Shown: positions 36,609-46,742, counted from the first letter of the stretch. The stretch is DNA of 64,000 nt from an uncultured Dietzia sp. (GCF_937873725.1 NZ_CALMYY010000088.1:81695-145694), one strand, 5' to 3'. Program-made: numbers and translations. The notes: a model not told the origin generated them from the letters alone.

Positions 36609-37745
36609 TCAGCCCGACACCATTCTGATGTAGAGCAACCGGTCCCCCGACTGGAGCGCATCCGCCTGGGGCTCGTTGACCTTGATGAGCTGACCCTTCC
36701 GGACCACGCCCAGGACGAGTTCGGCCAGATGCCGCGGCGATCCGCCCACCTCGGACTCCTCGACCCGCCGTTCGGCGATCGAGAAACCCTCGTCGGGGGT
36801 CAGCAGGTCCTCCATCATCCCCACGACGGTCGGGGTGATGGTGGCGAGCCCGAGCAACCGCCCCGCGGTCTCGGCGGAGACCACCACGGAATCCGCGCCG
36901 GATTGCTTGAGCAGGTGCTTGTTGTCTGACTCACGTACCGTCGCGACGATCTTGGCGTTCGGTGCGAGTTCGCGGGCCGTCAGGGTCACCAGCACGGCCG
37001 TGTCGTCGGAATTGGTGGCCACGACCACCGCGCTCGCCCTGGTGACACCCGCGAGTTTGAGTACATCGGACCTGGTCGCCGACCCCTGGACCGTGACGAG
37101 GCCGCGGGCCGCTGCGGACTTGAGCGCCTGGGCGTCGGTGTCCACCACCACGATGTCGTCCGGCGCGATCTCGTCGGCGAGCATGGCGGCGACGGCCGAC
37201 CGCCCCTTGGTGCCGTAGCCCACGACGACTGTGTGGTTGCGCACGAGACTCCTCCAACGCTGGATCTTGAAAGCTTGCCGGGACTGCTCGGTCAGGACGG
37301 ACAGGGTCGTACCGACCAACAGGACGAGGAACAACAGTCGCAGGGGCGTCACGACGAGGGTGTTGACCAGCCTCGCCTCCTGCGTCACCGGCGTGATGTC
37401 GCCGTACCCGGTGGTCGAGAGGGACACCGTGGCGTAGTAGAAGCAGTCGATCAGCGTCATCTCGCCGTTCGGTCCGCCGCCGCCCTCGTAGCCGGCGCGG
37501 TCGACGTAGACCACCAGCACACCCAGACACACCACGGCGAGCGCCATGATGACCCGCTTGCCGATCAACCACCACGGGCTCTCCGCGTTCTCCGGGATGC
37601 TCACCACGCCCACCAGGACGTGGTCAGGGCTCTCGTCCAGCGGGTCGCTGCCACGGAACCGGGACGCGATCGCGCGCTTCCTCACCATCGGCAGCTCCGT
37701 TCCGGGACGGGATCGCCGTCGATCCCCGTCGTCATCGGCCACCAT
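36609..37745 (-). CDS. Two-helix potassium channel with TrkA-N (RCK) domain
   Basis: 378 residues. Membrane helix IGKRVIMALAVVCLGVLVVYVD, pore loop TVSLSTTGYGDITPVT with the K+ filter TGYGD, a second helix, then an RCK domain with NAD-binding VVVGYGTKGRSAV and a TrkA-C part at the end. Probably a ligand-gated K+ channel; Rv3200c is similar. The ATG at 37745 overlaps the end of adnB by 14 bp; an internal ATG at 37688 with GGAG upstream would give 359 residues. Confidence 0.92.
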   Translation of the reverse strand: MVADDDGDRRRSRPGTELPMVRKRAIASRFRGSDPLDESPDHVLVGVVSIPENAESPWWLIGKRVIMALAVVCLGVLVVYVDRAGYEGGGGPNGEMTLIDCFYYATVSLSTTGYGDITPVTQEARLVNTLVVTPLRLLFLVLLVGTTLSVLTEQSRQAFKIQRWRSLVRNHTVVVGYGTKGRSAVAAMLADEIAPDDIVVVDTDAQALKSAAARGLVTVQGSATRSDVLKLAGVTRASAVVVATNSDDTAVLVTLTARELAPNAKIVATVRESDNKHLLKQSGADSVVVSAETAGRLLGLATITPTVVGMMEDLLTPDEGFSIAERRVEESEVGGSPRHLAELVLGVVRKGQLIKVNEPQADALQSGDRLLYIRMVSG

Positions 37746-40700
37746 CGTCGCCTATCGGTGCCCGTCGGACAATACGCGCCCCCTTCCCGTGCGCGTCGCC
37801 GAGCAACCGGAGGAGCTCGGCCTCGTCCGGCAGGTCCGCCGGTTCCACCGTTCGACCGGTACGGACGTAGTGGAAGGCGGCCCGGACCCTGTCCACCTCG
37901 ACGGTCCTGCCAAGCCTCGCCGAGACCACCTTCGCCCATGCGTACCGGTACACCGCCAACTGGAGGGACACGGCCGGGAGTTCCCGCGAGGTCGGGACCC
38001 GACCGGTCTTCCAATCCACGACGATCCAGTCGGCCCCCTCGCGGAAGACCGCGTCCATCCTCCCCCGCAGGAGGTGCGCACCGAGACCGACCTCGAACGG
38101 GACCTCCACCGCCTCCGGGGTCAGCCGAGCCCACCGCGAGGCCTCGAAGGCCGTCTGGAGCTCCGCGAGATCCGCCTCGGACAGCCCGTCGACCGCCCCG
38201 TGATCTCCGGCGCCGGGCAGGTCGTCCATGTCGAGGAGATGGGTGGCGCCATAGCGGTGCTCGAGCCACGCGTGGAACCTGGTCCCGCGCCGGGCGAACC
38301 GGTCCGGGCGGAACGGCACGGGCCTGCGGAGCCGCTCGGCGAACGCCTGGGGATCGGACGCCATGGCCACGATCTCACCTGCCGTGAGCCGACGTGGCAG
38401 GACCACCTCGTCCCGCGCCGCCGCGGTCCGGCGGAGGTCCTCCAACAGGGGTGCGGCCGCGAGGTGCCACCGGCGCGCCGGTCCCGCCCCCGGGGCCTGC
38501 TCGCCCTCCGGGTCCACCGGGACCGCGCGGTCCACCGCGCGAGCGGCCGCCGCCAGGTCCGGATCCGCGGCGGGCGGCCAGGTCGCCTCGACGACGGAGG
38601 TGGTCGCTGGGTTGGTGTCGGAGGGTGTGACGACGAGGTGGTCGATCGTCCCCAGTGGTTCGGTCCCCCCGCACGACGCGAGGACCTCGTCGAGGAACAC
38701 CGACGGCCCCCGCGGTGTGGTCCTCTCCCCGTGCCAGTGCGAGGCCGACAGCAGCAGCGACTGCTCGGCCCGGGTGACCGCCACGTAGAAGAGCCGCCGG
38801 TCCTCGTCGAGCGAGCGGCGTGCGACGCGCTTGATGTGGTCCTTGAGGGCCGTCTCCAGGAGCTTGCGGTCGGACACGGCGTCGAGGCGGGGCACCGGCA
38901 CCCCACCGGGGTTGGCCTCGGATTCCCGGTCCCCCCGCAGCGCCTCGGGAAGGTGGGTGGCCGATCGGACGGAGGTCCGGGGTGCCTGATCCGAGGGGAA
39001 CACCCCCGTCGACAGGTGGGGCACCGCCACGATCTCCCATTCCAGTCCCTTGGCCGAATGCACGGTGAGGATCTGCACTCGTCCCGGCGTCGCCGCGACT
39101 TCCCCCCGGGGCAGTCCGCCGTCGACGCTGCGGGCGAGGTCGAGGTAGGACAGGAAGGCATCGAGCGCCGGCCCCCGATCGGCCCGGAATCCCGCCGCCA
39201 CCTCCTGCAGTGCGTCGAGCTGTTCTCGTGCCTCCCCCCCACCGAACCGCTCACGCAGCCGGACCTCGGCGTCCAGACCGAGGGCCTTCTCCGCGGCGGC
39301 GACGAGTCGGGCCGGGGGCGCGGAGGAGCGGGCGCGCAGCGACGAGATCATCTGCGCGAGCTCGGCGATCCGGGCGACGCCCGCCGGGCTGTAGGACTCG
39401 GACGGGCCGGGATCGGCGAGGGCGTCCGCCAGGGCCGCCGAGTCGGTGTCCTCGCCCTGGGCGATCGCGTCGAGGATCTCCTCGAGGTCCTCCACGCTGG
39501 TCACCGCCCCGCTCGTCGTGGCGGGGCGCCGGAGCGAGAGCGCGGAGGCACGACCGGCCAGCGCCGCCAGATCGGCGGCGCCGAGGGCGAAGCGGGAACC
39601 GCTGAGCAGGCGCAGCAGCGATGCTCCGGCGCCGGGTCGGGCGACCACGGTGAGCAACGCGACCACGTCCGCGACCTCCGGGACGTCCAGCAGCCCGCCC
39701 ACCCCCACGATCTCCGCCTGCAGCCCTCGGGCCTCCAACGCCTCCGCGAGGGGACCCGAGTCGCTGTTGCGCCGGACGAGGACGGCGGCGGTCGGCACGC
39801 GTCCGGCCGCGACCGCGGCGTGATACCGGGCGGCCAGGCTGTCTGCCAGCCACGCGCGCTCCTCCTCGACGGTGTCCAGGACCGCCACCCGCAGGTCGGC
39901 GGGCGCGGCCCAGGGACGTGCCGTCAGCTCGGGGACGGGCACCGACCCCGGTCGGTCACGCAGCGGCAGGGTGATCCGGTTGGCCAGCAGGAGCACCTCG
40001 GGCGGATTTCGCCACGACGTGGTGAGTTCGCGCAGATGAGACCGGGTGCCGTCGGCCCGGGGGAAGTCGTCGCCGAACAGATCCAGGTTGGACGCCGAAG
40101 CGCCCCGCCACCCGTAGATGGACTGCATCGGGTCACCGACCGCGGTGACCGCCGGAACCGGACCCGCACCCCCGCCGAAGAGGGAGGCGAGCAGGACGCG
40201 CTGCGAATGGCCGGTGTCCTGGTACTCGTCGAGCAGCACCACCCGGAAGGCACGGCGTTCGGCCTCTCCCACCTCGGGATGGTCGCGGGCGACGGTCGCC
40301 GCCAGCGCCATCTGCGACCCGTGATCCAGCGCCGATTCCGCTCGCATCCGCGCGGCGACCGCGTCGACGAGGTCGGCCAGTTCGTCCCGGTGCCCCTGGA
40401 TGGTCGCGGTCTTGGCGAGCCACTCGGTGGGTGCCTCCTTCTGTCGGGGGCCCCCCGGCAGCGTCGCGATGAGGGTGGAGATGAGGTCGGGGTGCGTGCG
40501 CAGGTCGTCCGTGGTGACGAGGTGATCGGACAACTGACCCGCCAGGGCCATGACGCTGCGGGTCACCGCAGCCGAGCCGGACGTGGTGGTGAGGGGGGAC
40601 TCCCACCTCGACACGACGTCGTGGGCGAGCTGGAACGCGGCGGTCTCCGTGAGCAGACGTGAATCCGGCTCCACCGGGACGAGCAGGCCGTACGACCCGA

Positions 40701-41094
40701 GCAGGGTGCCCGCGAAGGCGTGGTAGGTGGAGATCTGCGGGTCCTCGGTCCGGATCGACTCGGCGATCCGGGGGTCCGTCCCGGGTCCGATACAGAGCGG
40801 GCTCCTGGCCAGGGCGTCGAGGCGACGGCGGATTCGCCTTGACAGTTGTTGAGCCGCCTTGCGGGTGAAGGTCAGACCCAGGATCTCCGAGGGCCTGGCG
40901 TAGCCGTTGGCCACCAGCCACACCACGCGCGCGGCCATCGTCTCGGTCTTGCCCGCCCCGGCACCGGCCAGCACGAGCGTCGGCTCGGTGGGACCCGCGA
41001 TCACCGCCGCCTGCTCCGGGGTGGGGCGGTGGATCCCCAGCGCGTCGGCGATCTCCTCCGGGCTCGTGTCGATCCTGTCCACGTGCGCGCTCAT
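37732..41094 (-). CDS. adnB: AdnB-type helicase-nuclease subunit
   Basis: 1120 residues. UvrD-type motor: RPTPEQAAVIAGP (Q-motif), LAGAGAGKTET (Walker A), LLDEYQDTGHSQ (Walker B), ILTVHSAKGLEW, and a C-terminal RecB-type PD-(D/E)XK nuclease with WIVVDWKTGR. With AdnA it forms the actinobacterial double-strand-break resection machine; AdnB is the lead motor. The ATG at 41094 overlaps the adnA stop as ATGA, giving a balanced ratio of the two subunits. A long overlapping antisense frame is a GC shadow. Confidence 0.94.
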   Translation of the reverse strand: MSAHVDRIDTSPEEIADALGIHRPTPEQAAVIAGPTEPTLVLAGAGAGKTETMAARVVWLVANGYARPSEILGLTFTRKAAQQLSRRIRRRLDALARSPLCIGPGTDPRIAESIRTEDPQISTYHAFAGTLLGSYGLLVPVEPDSRLLTETAAFQLAHDVVSRWESPLTTTSGSAAVTRSVMALAGQLSDHLVTTDDLRTHPDLISTLIATLPGGPRQKEAPTEWLAKTATIQGHRDELADLVDAVAARMRAESALDHGSQMALAATVARDHPEVGEAERRAFRVVLLDEYQDTGHSQRVLLASLFGGGAGPVPAVTAVGDPMQSIYGWRGASASNLDLFGDDFPRADGTRSHLRELTTSWRNPPEVLLLANRITLPLRDRPGSVPVPELTARPWAAPADLRVAVLDTVEEERAWLADSLAARYHAAVAAGRVPTAAVLVRRNSDSGPLAEALEARGLQAEIVGVGGLLDVPEVADVVALLTVVARPGAGASLLRLLSGSRFALGAADLAALAGRASALSLRRPATTSGAVTSVEDLEEILDAIAQGEDTDSAALADALADPGPSESYSPAGVARIAELAQMISSLRARSSAPPARLVAAAEKALGLDAEVRLRERFGGGEAREQLDALQEVAAGFRADRGPALDAFLSYLDLARSVDGGLPRGEVAATPGRVQILTVHSAKGLEWEIVAVPHLSTGVFPSDQAPRTSVRSATHLPEALRGDRESEANPGGVPVPRLDAVSDRKLLETALKDHIKRVARRSLDEDRRLFYVAVTRAEQSLLLSASHWHGERTTPRGPSVFLDEVLASCGGTEPLGTIDHLVVTPSDTNPATTSVVEATWPPAADPDLAAAARAVDRAVPVDPEGEQAPGAGPARRWHLAAAPLLEDLRRTAAARDEVVLPRRLTAGEIVAMASDPQAFAERLRRPVPFRPDRFARRGTRFHAWLEHRYGATHLLDMDDLPGAGDHGAVDGLSEADLAELQTAFEASRWARLTPEAVEVPFEVGLGAHLLRGRMDAVFREGADWIVVDWKTGRVPTSRELPAVSLQLAVYRYAWAKVVSARLGRTVEVDRVRAAFHYVRTGRTVEPADLPDEAELLRLLGDAHGKGARIVRRAPIGDDGGR

Positions 41095-44000
41095 CCGGTC
41101 ACCTGCCGACCCTCCGCCTGGGCGGGGCAACTGCTCCGCACGGCGCAGTACGTGCACCACGACCCCACCCGGGCGGTGTAGGTCGGCCCGACGGTCGCGC
41201 GACCGGCCTCGAGCACCCGGCCGGACAGCGCCTCGGCGCCGGCCGCGGTGAGCGGGTCCTGGGTGCGCTCGGTCGGCATCCTGCCGGCGCGACCGCCGAG
41301 GTACAGCAGGAGTCCTCCCCCGGGGGCGCGGTCGGCCGCGGCCGCGACCGATCCTTCCCGCACGGCGAGCTGGTACAGCGCGAGTTGTGGGTGCGCCGCC
41401 GCCGCCACGCCGGTGATCGCCTGAGCCGACGTCTTGACGTCCACCGGGATCACCTCACCCGAGAGGGTCGCCTCGAGCCTGTCGATCCGACCACGGACCC
41501 TCACCGCACCGGGGACGTCGAACTCGAACGGTTCCTCCACCCCGGCGGTCGTGTACCGATCGCGTGTCCCCGACCTCCACTGCCGGAACGACTCGGCCAT
41601 CCCGATCATGGACTCGGCACCGCTCGAGGCGAACCACCCGCGGGCTCGGGTGAGCGCGTCGGCGCGTCGCATCACGACCGCCCGCAGGGACTCCTCCGAG
41701 ATCGCACCCTCGACCGCCTGGGTGAGCGCGTGCACCGCCGATCCCCGCAGGAGCGGTGCCTCCGATCCCGACGCGGCCGAATCGCCCCCCGACTTCTGGA
41801 GGAACCAGCGGAGCGGGCACTCCTCGAGTGCCCCGAACCCCGACGGGGAGAGCACGGCGACCGGCTTCCCCTCCTCTGCGGGGAAGGGCGGTGCATCGGT
41901 GGACGTCCCAGCGGACCCGTACCAGGTCGCGGGGTCGGCCTCCCTCACGCCCGAGTCCCGGAGCCGGGCGAGCAGGCGGGCCGCGTGGGTCGAGTCCGCC
42001 GGGTCCGTGCTCGGATCGAGCACTGCGGCCCTGAGGTCCACGGCGAGGTGCTGCAGCGTGAACACCGTGGGCGCGTACCCCCCTCCGGCCCGGGACGGCG
42101 CCTCTGCCCCTTGCTCTCCCTGCCCCGACGACCCCCCGTACGAGGTGGCCAGGTCCGCGACCTCGTCGACGAACCGCGATGGGGCGACGTCTCCCCCGTC
42201 CGCCGACTCGACCGCGGTGAGGAGCAGATGGCTCCGCGCGCGGGAGCAGGCCACGTAGAACAGCCGCCGTTCCTCGGCCGCCCGGGCCGCGGCCGAGGAC
42301 ACCGCCCTCTCCGCCTCCGACGGCACCGGCCCGTCGCCTGCCACCTCGGTCAGGTCCACCAGCTCGTCGACCCCCAGCAGACCCGAACGCCGACGCGGCG
42401 CGGGCCACAGCCCGTCCTGGACCCCGCAGACGGCCACCGCGCGCCACTGTCGTCCCACCGCGGCGTGCGCGGACAGGATGCTCACCGCGCCCCCGCGGGC
42501 GCGGGTGTCCGCCCTGCGGGGAGCGGGGAGGTCCTCCCCGGAGACCACGTCGCAGAAGAGCGCGACCGACCCGCCGGGCACACGATCCACGAAATCCGCC
42601 GCATGGTCGAACAGGGAGACCACGGCATCCAGGGACCGGTCCGCCGACCGGGACCACGGGTCCGCGGCGACGGCCTGGCGGACCAGCCTCCGCTCCATAC
42701 GGGAGGCCGACCACGCCGCCCAGAGGACCTCCTCCGCGGTACCACCGGCGGCGAGGGCCTCCCGCACGGCCGCCCGGGCGTGCCGCACCCGCGTGACGGG
42801 GGCGAGCTCCACCGCGGTGAGGCCGGACGGGGCCGGCCCCCGCTCGGAGAGGACGAGTTCCCCGAGGATCTCGGCGCTCGGCGCGGAGGCGCCGATCCCC
42901 GAGCGACGGATCCCGCGCCGCAGCCGCCGCATGGCCACGGCGTCCGCGCGGCCGATGGGTCCCGAGAGCAGCGCGAGGGTGCGGTCCGCGTCCGTGCCGT
43001 CCCCGCCCTCCAGGACGGAGCGCAGAAGAAGGAGCAGCGACGCGACCACCGGGTCGTTCGCCGGGGGCAACTCGGCTCCCGCGTCGACGACCGGCACGCC
43101 CGCGGCGTCCAGCGCGGGCAGGAGCGCATCGGTGACCCTGGGCAGCGATCGGGTGATCACGGCCATCTCGCCGTAGTCCATCCCGTCCAGTACGTGGCGC
43201 CGACGCAGGAAGTCCGCGACGACCGCGGCTTCCGCCGACGCGGACCCGGCCACGACGACCCTCACGGACCCGTCCTGTCCACCGGGCGCGGCCGGCGCGA
43301 GCTCTCGGGGACGGTGACGGGCGGCCCCGGGGAGCCGGGAGCCGATCCGGGCGGCGACGGCCGCGACGGCGGGGTCCATCCGGTGTCCCGCGAGCAGGTC
43401 CACCGCCCGGCCACCCTGGTCGACCACCGCTCGGGCCAGGCCCCCATCCGCGCCCCGGAACCGGTAGACGGACTGGTCCCCGTCCTCCGCGACCAGGAGG
43501 ACGTCCGCGCCCCCGCCGATCGCGGCCACGAACTCCGCGGCCAGGGGGTCGAGGTGATGGGCGTCGTCGACCGCGACCAGACGGCGGGACCGGACGATCT
43601 CACGCAACTGCGGGTCCGCGTTGAGCGCGTCCACCGCGGCACCGACCAGCTCGGCGGCGTTGAGCGCCTCGGGAACGTCGGATTCGCCTCCCCTCAGGCT
43701 CGACCGGAGCGCCATCTGCTCCTCGTGCCGACGGAAGAACCCGGCCGCCGCGACCCAGGCGGGCCGCCCGGCGGAGCGGCCCATCCGCGCGAGTTCACGG
43801 GGGCCGATCCCCCTCTCGAGGGAGCGCAGCAGCAGATCGCGGAGCTCGCGTGCGAAACCCACGGTGGCCAGGGCCGGCCTCAGGCGCTCGGGCCAGTGGC
43901 GGGCGCCGTCCGCCATCTCCCCCAGCAGCGTCTCCCGCACCAGCGCGTCATGCTCGGCGCCGGTCCGGAGACGCGGTGGAGGGGCGTCGACGCGGGCCGC

Positions 44001-44384
44001 CGCCAACCGGACCACACCGTAGGCGAGTGAGTGGACCGTGCGGACGGGCGCGTCGGTGCCCACCACGAGCTCCGGCGGGAGCCCGAGGGTGATCTCCTCG
44101 AGCAGGGCGGCGCCCGCGGTGGCGGAGGCGGAGAGCACGAGCACCCCGTCGAGGCCGACCCCGCCCATCACCGCGGCGCGGACTACATCCACGAGCAGCG
44201 AGGACTTGCCACTGCCCGGCCCACCCCGCACCACCCAGCGCTCCTGCTCCCGTGCCGCCCCCGGACCCCAGTCCCGGTGGAGTACCCCGTCGAGTTCCGC
44301 AGGCCACTCCCGGGCGACCGGGCTCCCCCCGTCAGCGGGCGCTGACGGGGTCCCGGGGACGAAGGCTGCGGCGGACTCGGTCAC
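41091..44384 (-). CDS. adnA: AdnA-type helicase-nuclease subunit
   Basis: 1097 residues from a GTG at 44384. WVVRGGPGSGKSSLLVDVV (Walker A) heads a UvrD-like motor; AVDDAHHLDP stands where the canonical Walker B DExx is expected, a weaker motor as known for AdnA. The C-terminal nuclease has EECPLRWFL and VIPVDVKTSA, and ends with a SWCTYCAVRSSCPAQ cluster. One Cys before and three after the nuclease core fits an AddB/Cas4-type iron-sulfur nuclease. Operon adnA-adnB. Confidence 0.93.
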   Translation of the reverse strand: MTESAAAFVPGTPSAPADGGSPVAREWPAELDGVLHRDWGPGAAREQERWVVRGGPGSGKSSLLVDVVRAAVMGGVGLDGVLVLSASATAGAALLEEITLGLPPELVVGTDAPVRTVHSLAYGVVRLAAARVDAPPPRLRTGAEHDALVRETLLGEMADGARHWPERLRPALATVGFARELRDLLLRSLERGIGPRELARMGRSAGRPAWVAAAGFFRRHEEQMALRSSLRGGESDVPEALNAAELVGAAVDALNADPQLREIVRSRRLVAVDDAHHLDPLAAEFVAAIGGGADVLLVAEDGDQSVYRFRGADGGLARAVVDQGGRAVDLLAGHRMDPAVAAVAARIGSRLPGAARHRPRELAPAAPGGQDGSVRVVVAGSASAEAAVVADFLRRRHVLDGMDYGEMAVITRSLPRVTDALLPALDAAGVPVVDAGAELPPANDPVVASLLLLLRSVLEGGDGTDADRTLALLSGPIGRADAVAMRRLRRGIRRSGIGASAPSAEILGELVLSERGPAPSGLTAVELAPVTRVRHARAAVREALAAGGTAEEVLWAAWSASRMERRLVRQAVAADPWSRSADRSLDAVVSLFDHAADFVDRVPGGSVALFCDVVSGEDLPAPRRADTRARGGAVSILSAHAAVGRQWRAVAVCGVQDGLWPAPRRRSGLLGVDELVDLTEVAGDGPVPSEAERAVSSAAARAAEERRLFYVACSRARSHLLLTAVESADGGDVAPSRFVDEVADLATSYGGSSGQGEQGAEAPSRAGGGYAPTVFTLQHLAVDLRAAVLDPSTDPADSTHAARLLARLRDSGVREADPATWYGSAGTSTDAPPFPAEEGKPVAVLSPSGFGALEECPLRWFLQKSGGDSAASGSEAPLLRGSAVHALTQAVEGAISEESLRAVVMRRADALTRARGWFASSGAESMIGMAESFRQWRSGTRDRYTTAGVEEPFEFDVPGAVRVRGRIDRLEATLSGEVIPVDVKTSAQAITGVAAAAHPQLALYQLAVREGSVAAAADRAPGGGLLLYLGGRAGRMPTERTQDPLTAAGAEALSGRVLEAGRATVGPTYTARVGSWCTYCAVRSSCPAQAEGRQVTG

Positions 44385-44513
44385 GGCTAGATGAGACCAC
44401 ACGCCTCCGACAGTCCACCCGGACGCCCGCATCCGTCCGCCTCAACCCCGCCCGCCTCCGACCACGTGCGCTGGCCCTGTGGACCCGACCCGCAGCACAC
44501 CCCCGCTGATTCC

Positions 44514-44576
44514 GCGCATTCCGCCAGCGCATGCCGGGGGGCCGCGCATGCCGGAGGTGCCGCGCATGCCGGGGGG
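44514..44576. repeat. Imperfect 17-18-bp repeats with GCGCAT(GC) core
   Basis: GCGCAT cores at 44514, 44527, 44544 and 44562; the last three extend as GCGCATGCCGG. Located just past the stop codon of the MFS gene and before the adnA start. Confidence 0.8.
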
Positions 44577-44581
44577 CGGGG

Positions 44582-45826
44582 TCAGCGCAGGGTGTCCTCG
44601 AGCATCCGCGGTCGGCACGCCGTGCGGGCGACCACGGACATCACCGCGAGCACCGCCGTGAGGAACGCCAGACCCGCCCCGAGCCCCGGACCGGCCAGGA
44701 GGATCCCGAAGACGATGGGTCCGAGGCACGCGGCCGTGTACCCGACCCCCTGTGCGAATCCGGAGAGTGCGGCGGACCCCGCCTGCGTGCGGGTCCGCAG
44801 ATTGATCAACGTCAGGCATAGGGGGAACGTGCTGGGGCCGACCCCGAGCAGGCACACCCACAGCCACGGTGCGGCGCCGGGCGCCCAGAGCAGGCCGGCG
44901 AAGCCGGCGAGGTAGGACAGGACCGAGACGACGACGACGGGGTACGGGTCCTCGAACCGACCCGCCGCCCACGGCACGACCAGCGCGGCGATCAGCCCGA
45001 TGGCCGAGTACACGGCCAGTGCGAGGCCGCCCTCCGCACGGGTCATCCCGATGGACTCGGCGACGGCCGGGAGCCAGGTGAAGAAGGCGTAGGTGCACAG
45101 CGAGTTGGTGCCGAAGAACAGCGCGAGCGCCACCCCGACGGGCGAGCGCCACGGTCGGATCCGCTGCGCGGGGGCCGCCCCGGCGGCGGCCCCGGCGGCG
45201 ACCGGGCCGGCGGTGGCGGTGTCCGTGTCCGCGTCCGTGCGGAGGATCTCCACGATCCACGGGACCGCCGCGACGATCGCCAGGACGGCCCACCAACCGA
45301 TCGACACCCGCCACCCGGCGGCCTCCTCCACGGGGACCGCCACCAGCGCGGGCACGACGGTGCCCAGCTGGAGACCGGTGATGTACGCCATGCTCGCCGC
45401 CGCGACGTGCTGTGGGAAGTACTTCTTGACCAGCGGCGGCGCCACCACGTTCCCGATTCCCATCCCCGCCAGCGCGATGAGGGATCCGGCCCCCATCACC
45501 CAGGGGTCGGGGGCGAGGGCGCGCACCACCTGGCCGGACGCGGCGGCGGCCATCGCCAGGACGGTCAGCGCCTCCAGGCCCATGCGGCGCAGCGCGATCG
45601 GGGTGAGCACACCCCAGAGCGCGAACATCGCCGTCGGCACCATCCCGAGCAGGCCCATCCCGCCGGTGCCGAGGCCGATCTCCGCGTCGATCACCCCGAG
45701 CAGGGGGCTCAGCGAGGTCACGGCGGTGCGGAGGTTGAGCGAGACCAGGACGACGCCGACGAGGGCGACCACCGGGACCGCGAGGGCGCCCGACCGGGAC
45801 CCCGCCCGCGGGGAGCGGGGACTCAT
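44582..45826 (-). CDS. MFS transporter, CynX/NimT-like
   Basis: 414 residues with about twelve membrane helices. VVLVSLNLRTAVTSLSPLLG at the start is the CynX/NimT (cyanate/nitroimidazole) subfamily signature. There is a long Ala/Asp-rich central loop (DADTDTATAGPVAAGAAAG). Substrate unknown. The ATG at 45826 overlaps the stop of the preceding gene as ATGA. Confidence 0.88.
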   Translation of the reverse strand: MSPRSPRAGSRSGALAVPVVALVGVVLVSLNLRTAVTSLSPLLGVIDAEIGLGTGGMGLLGMVPTAMFALWGVLTPIALRRMGLEALTVLAMAAAASGQVVRALAPDPWVMGAGSLIALAGMGIGNVVAPPLVKKYFPQHVAAASMAYITGLQLGTVVPALVAVPVEEAAGWRVSIGWWAVLAIVAAVPWIVEILRTDADTDTATAGPVAAGAAAGAAPAQRIRPWRSPVGVALALFFGTNSLCTYAFFTWLPAVAESIGMTRAEGGLALAVYSAIGLIAALVVPWAAGRFEDPYPVVVVSVLSYLAGFAGLLWAPGAAPWLWVCLLGVGPSTFPLCLTLINLRTRTQAGSAALSGFAQGVGYTAACLGPIVFGILLAGPGLGAGLAFLTAVLAVMSVVARTACRPRMLEDTLR

Positions 45827-46716
45827 GCGTCCGCGTCGCCGACGTATTCCTCGACCGCACGCGCCATAGCCTGCAGCCCGTCCACGGCCGCCGGGCGGGA
45901 CCCCGGGTGCAGGGCGTGGGCGGCCAGGCGGAACACGGCCGCGCGCAGCACCATCTGCGGCCACTGGTCGAGGTGGCGCCAGCGCGCGAGGACCCCGGGG
46001 TCGACCGTGCCCCACGAGAGGTGGTCGACCGCGACGACCGCCGCCGACCACGACGCGGGCCGGACGTAGGGGACCACGTCGGTGAGGGCGGGTTCGGTCG
46101 ACGCGTCGAAGAGCAGGCCGCGGGCGAGGTCCCCGTGGACGACCCCGGATCCCACACCCGGGTCGACCGGCCGCCGGAGCCGGATGAGGCCGGTGGCGCC
46201 GAGCAACGCCGCCGCGCGGTGGGTGGCGAAGACGGTCCCGCGGTCCTCCATGCCGGGCGCGAGGTCGTGCTCGGGGTCGCCGTCCCACGAGGCCGCCTCG
46301 GCGAAGGCGAACAGGTCCGTCTCCGACCAGGGCCTGGTGGCGGGGCGACGGACCAGACGGGGCCGTTCGACCCCGTCGAGGGCGGCGTTGATCCGGGCCG
46401 ACCAGGCGATGGTCTCGTCGGCGCGGGCCTCGGCGCGTCCGGGGACGGCCCGGTCGGCACGCCACCCGCCGACGACGTGCCTGCCGTCCCTGGACCGGAT
46501 GGGCAGGGCCACGCGCAGGCCGGTGACGTCCATCTCCTCGCGCACCCGTGCCGACCAGTTGGCCAGTGCGGCGTCCGCGACCGGGCGCAGGACCACCGGG
46601 CCGCCCGGCGAGGCGACGAGCCACCCCGTCCCGGATCCGGCCGCCACGGGGACGGCCGGGCCGTCGGCGACGCCGAAGGCGCCGCGGACGTGGTCGGGAA
46701 CAGTATGGTCGCTCAC
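45823..46716 (-). CDS. TIGR02569-type phosphotransferase-like protein
   Basis: 297 residues. Resembles the actinobacterial TIGR02569 family (Rv3205c-like), related to aminoglycoside phosphotransferases. A catalytic-loop-like GVVHGDLARGLLFD keeps HGDL, but the Asn of HGDxxxxN is not evident (it reads RGLLF), so activity is uncertain. GTG start. It lies after moeZ and is translationally coupled to the MFS gene. Confidence 0.75.
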   Translation of the reverse strand: MSDHTVPDHVRGAFGVADGPAVPVAAGSGTGWLVASPGGPVVLRPVADAALANWSARVREEMDVTGLRVALPIRSRDGRHVVGGWRADRAVPGRAEARADETIAWSARINAALDGVERPRLVRRPATRPWSETDLFAFAEAASWDGDPEHDLAPGMEDRGTVFATHRAAALLGATGLIRLRRPVDPGVGSGVVHGDLARGLLFDASTEPALTDVVPYVRPASWSAAVVAVDHLSWGTVDPGVLARWRHLDQWPQMVLRAAVFRLAAHALHPGSRPAAVDGLQAMARAVEEYVGDADA

Positions 46717-46742
46717 GCCGACCACGGTACCCACCCCACCGG

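Noticed and set aside
37546..40662. A 1038-codon plus-strand open frame opposite adnB
   Set aside because: AdnB motifs on the minus strand are unmistakable; the plus frame shows no domain and a biased composition.
41091..44384. RecB/AddA-type defence or anti-phage helicase
   Set aside because: The paired, overlapping helicase-nucleases with uvrD2, mrx1 and nudC neighbours match the core repair genes adnA and adnB.
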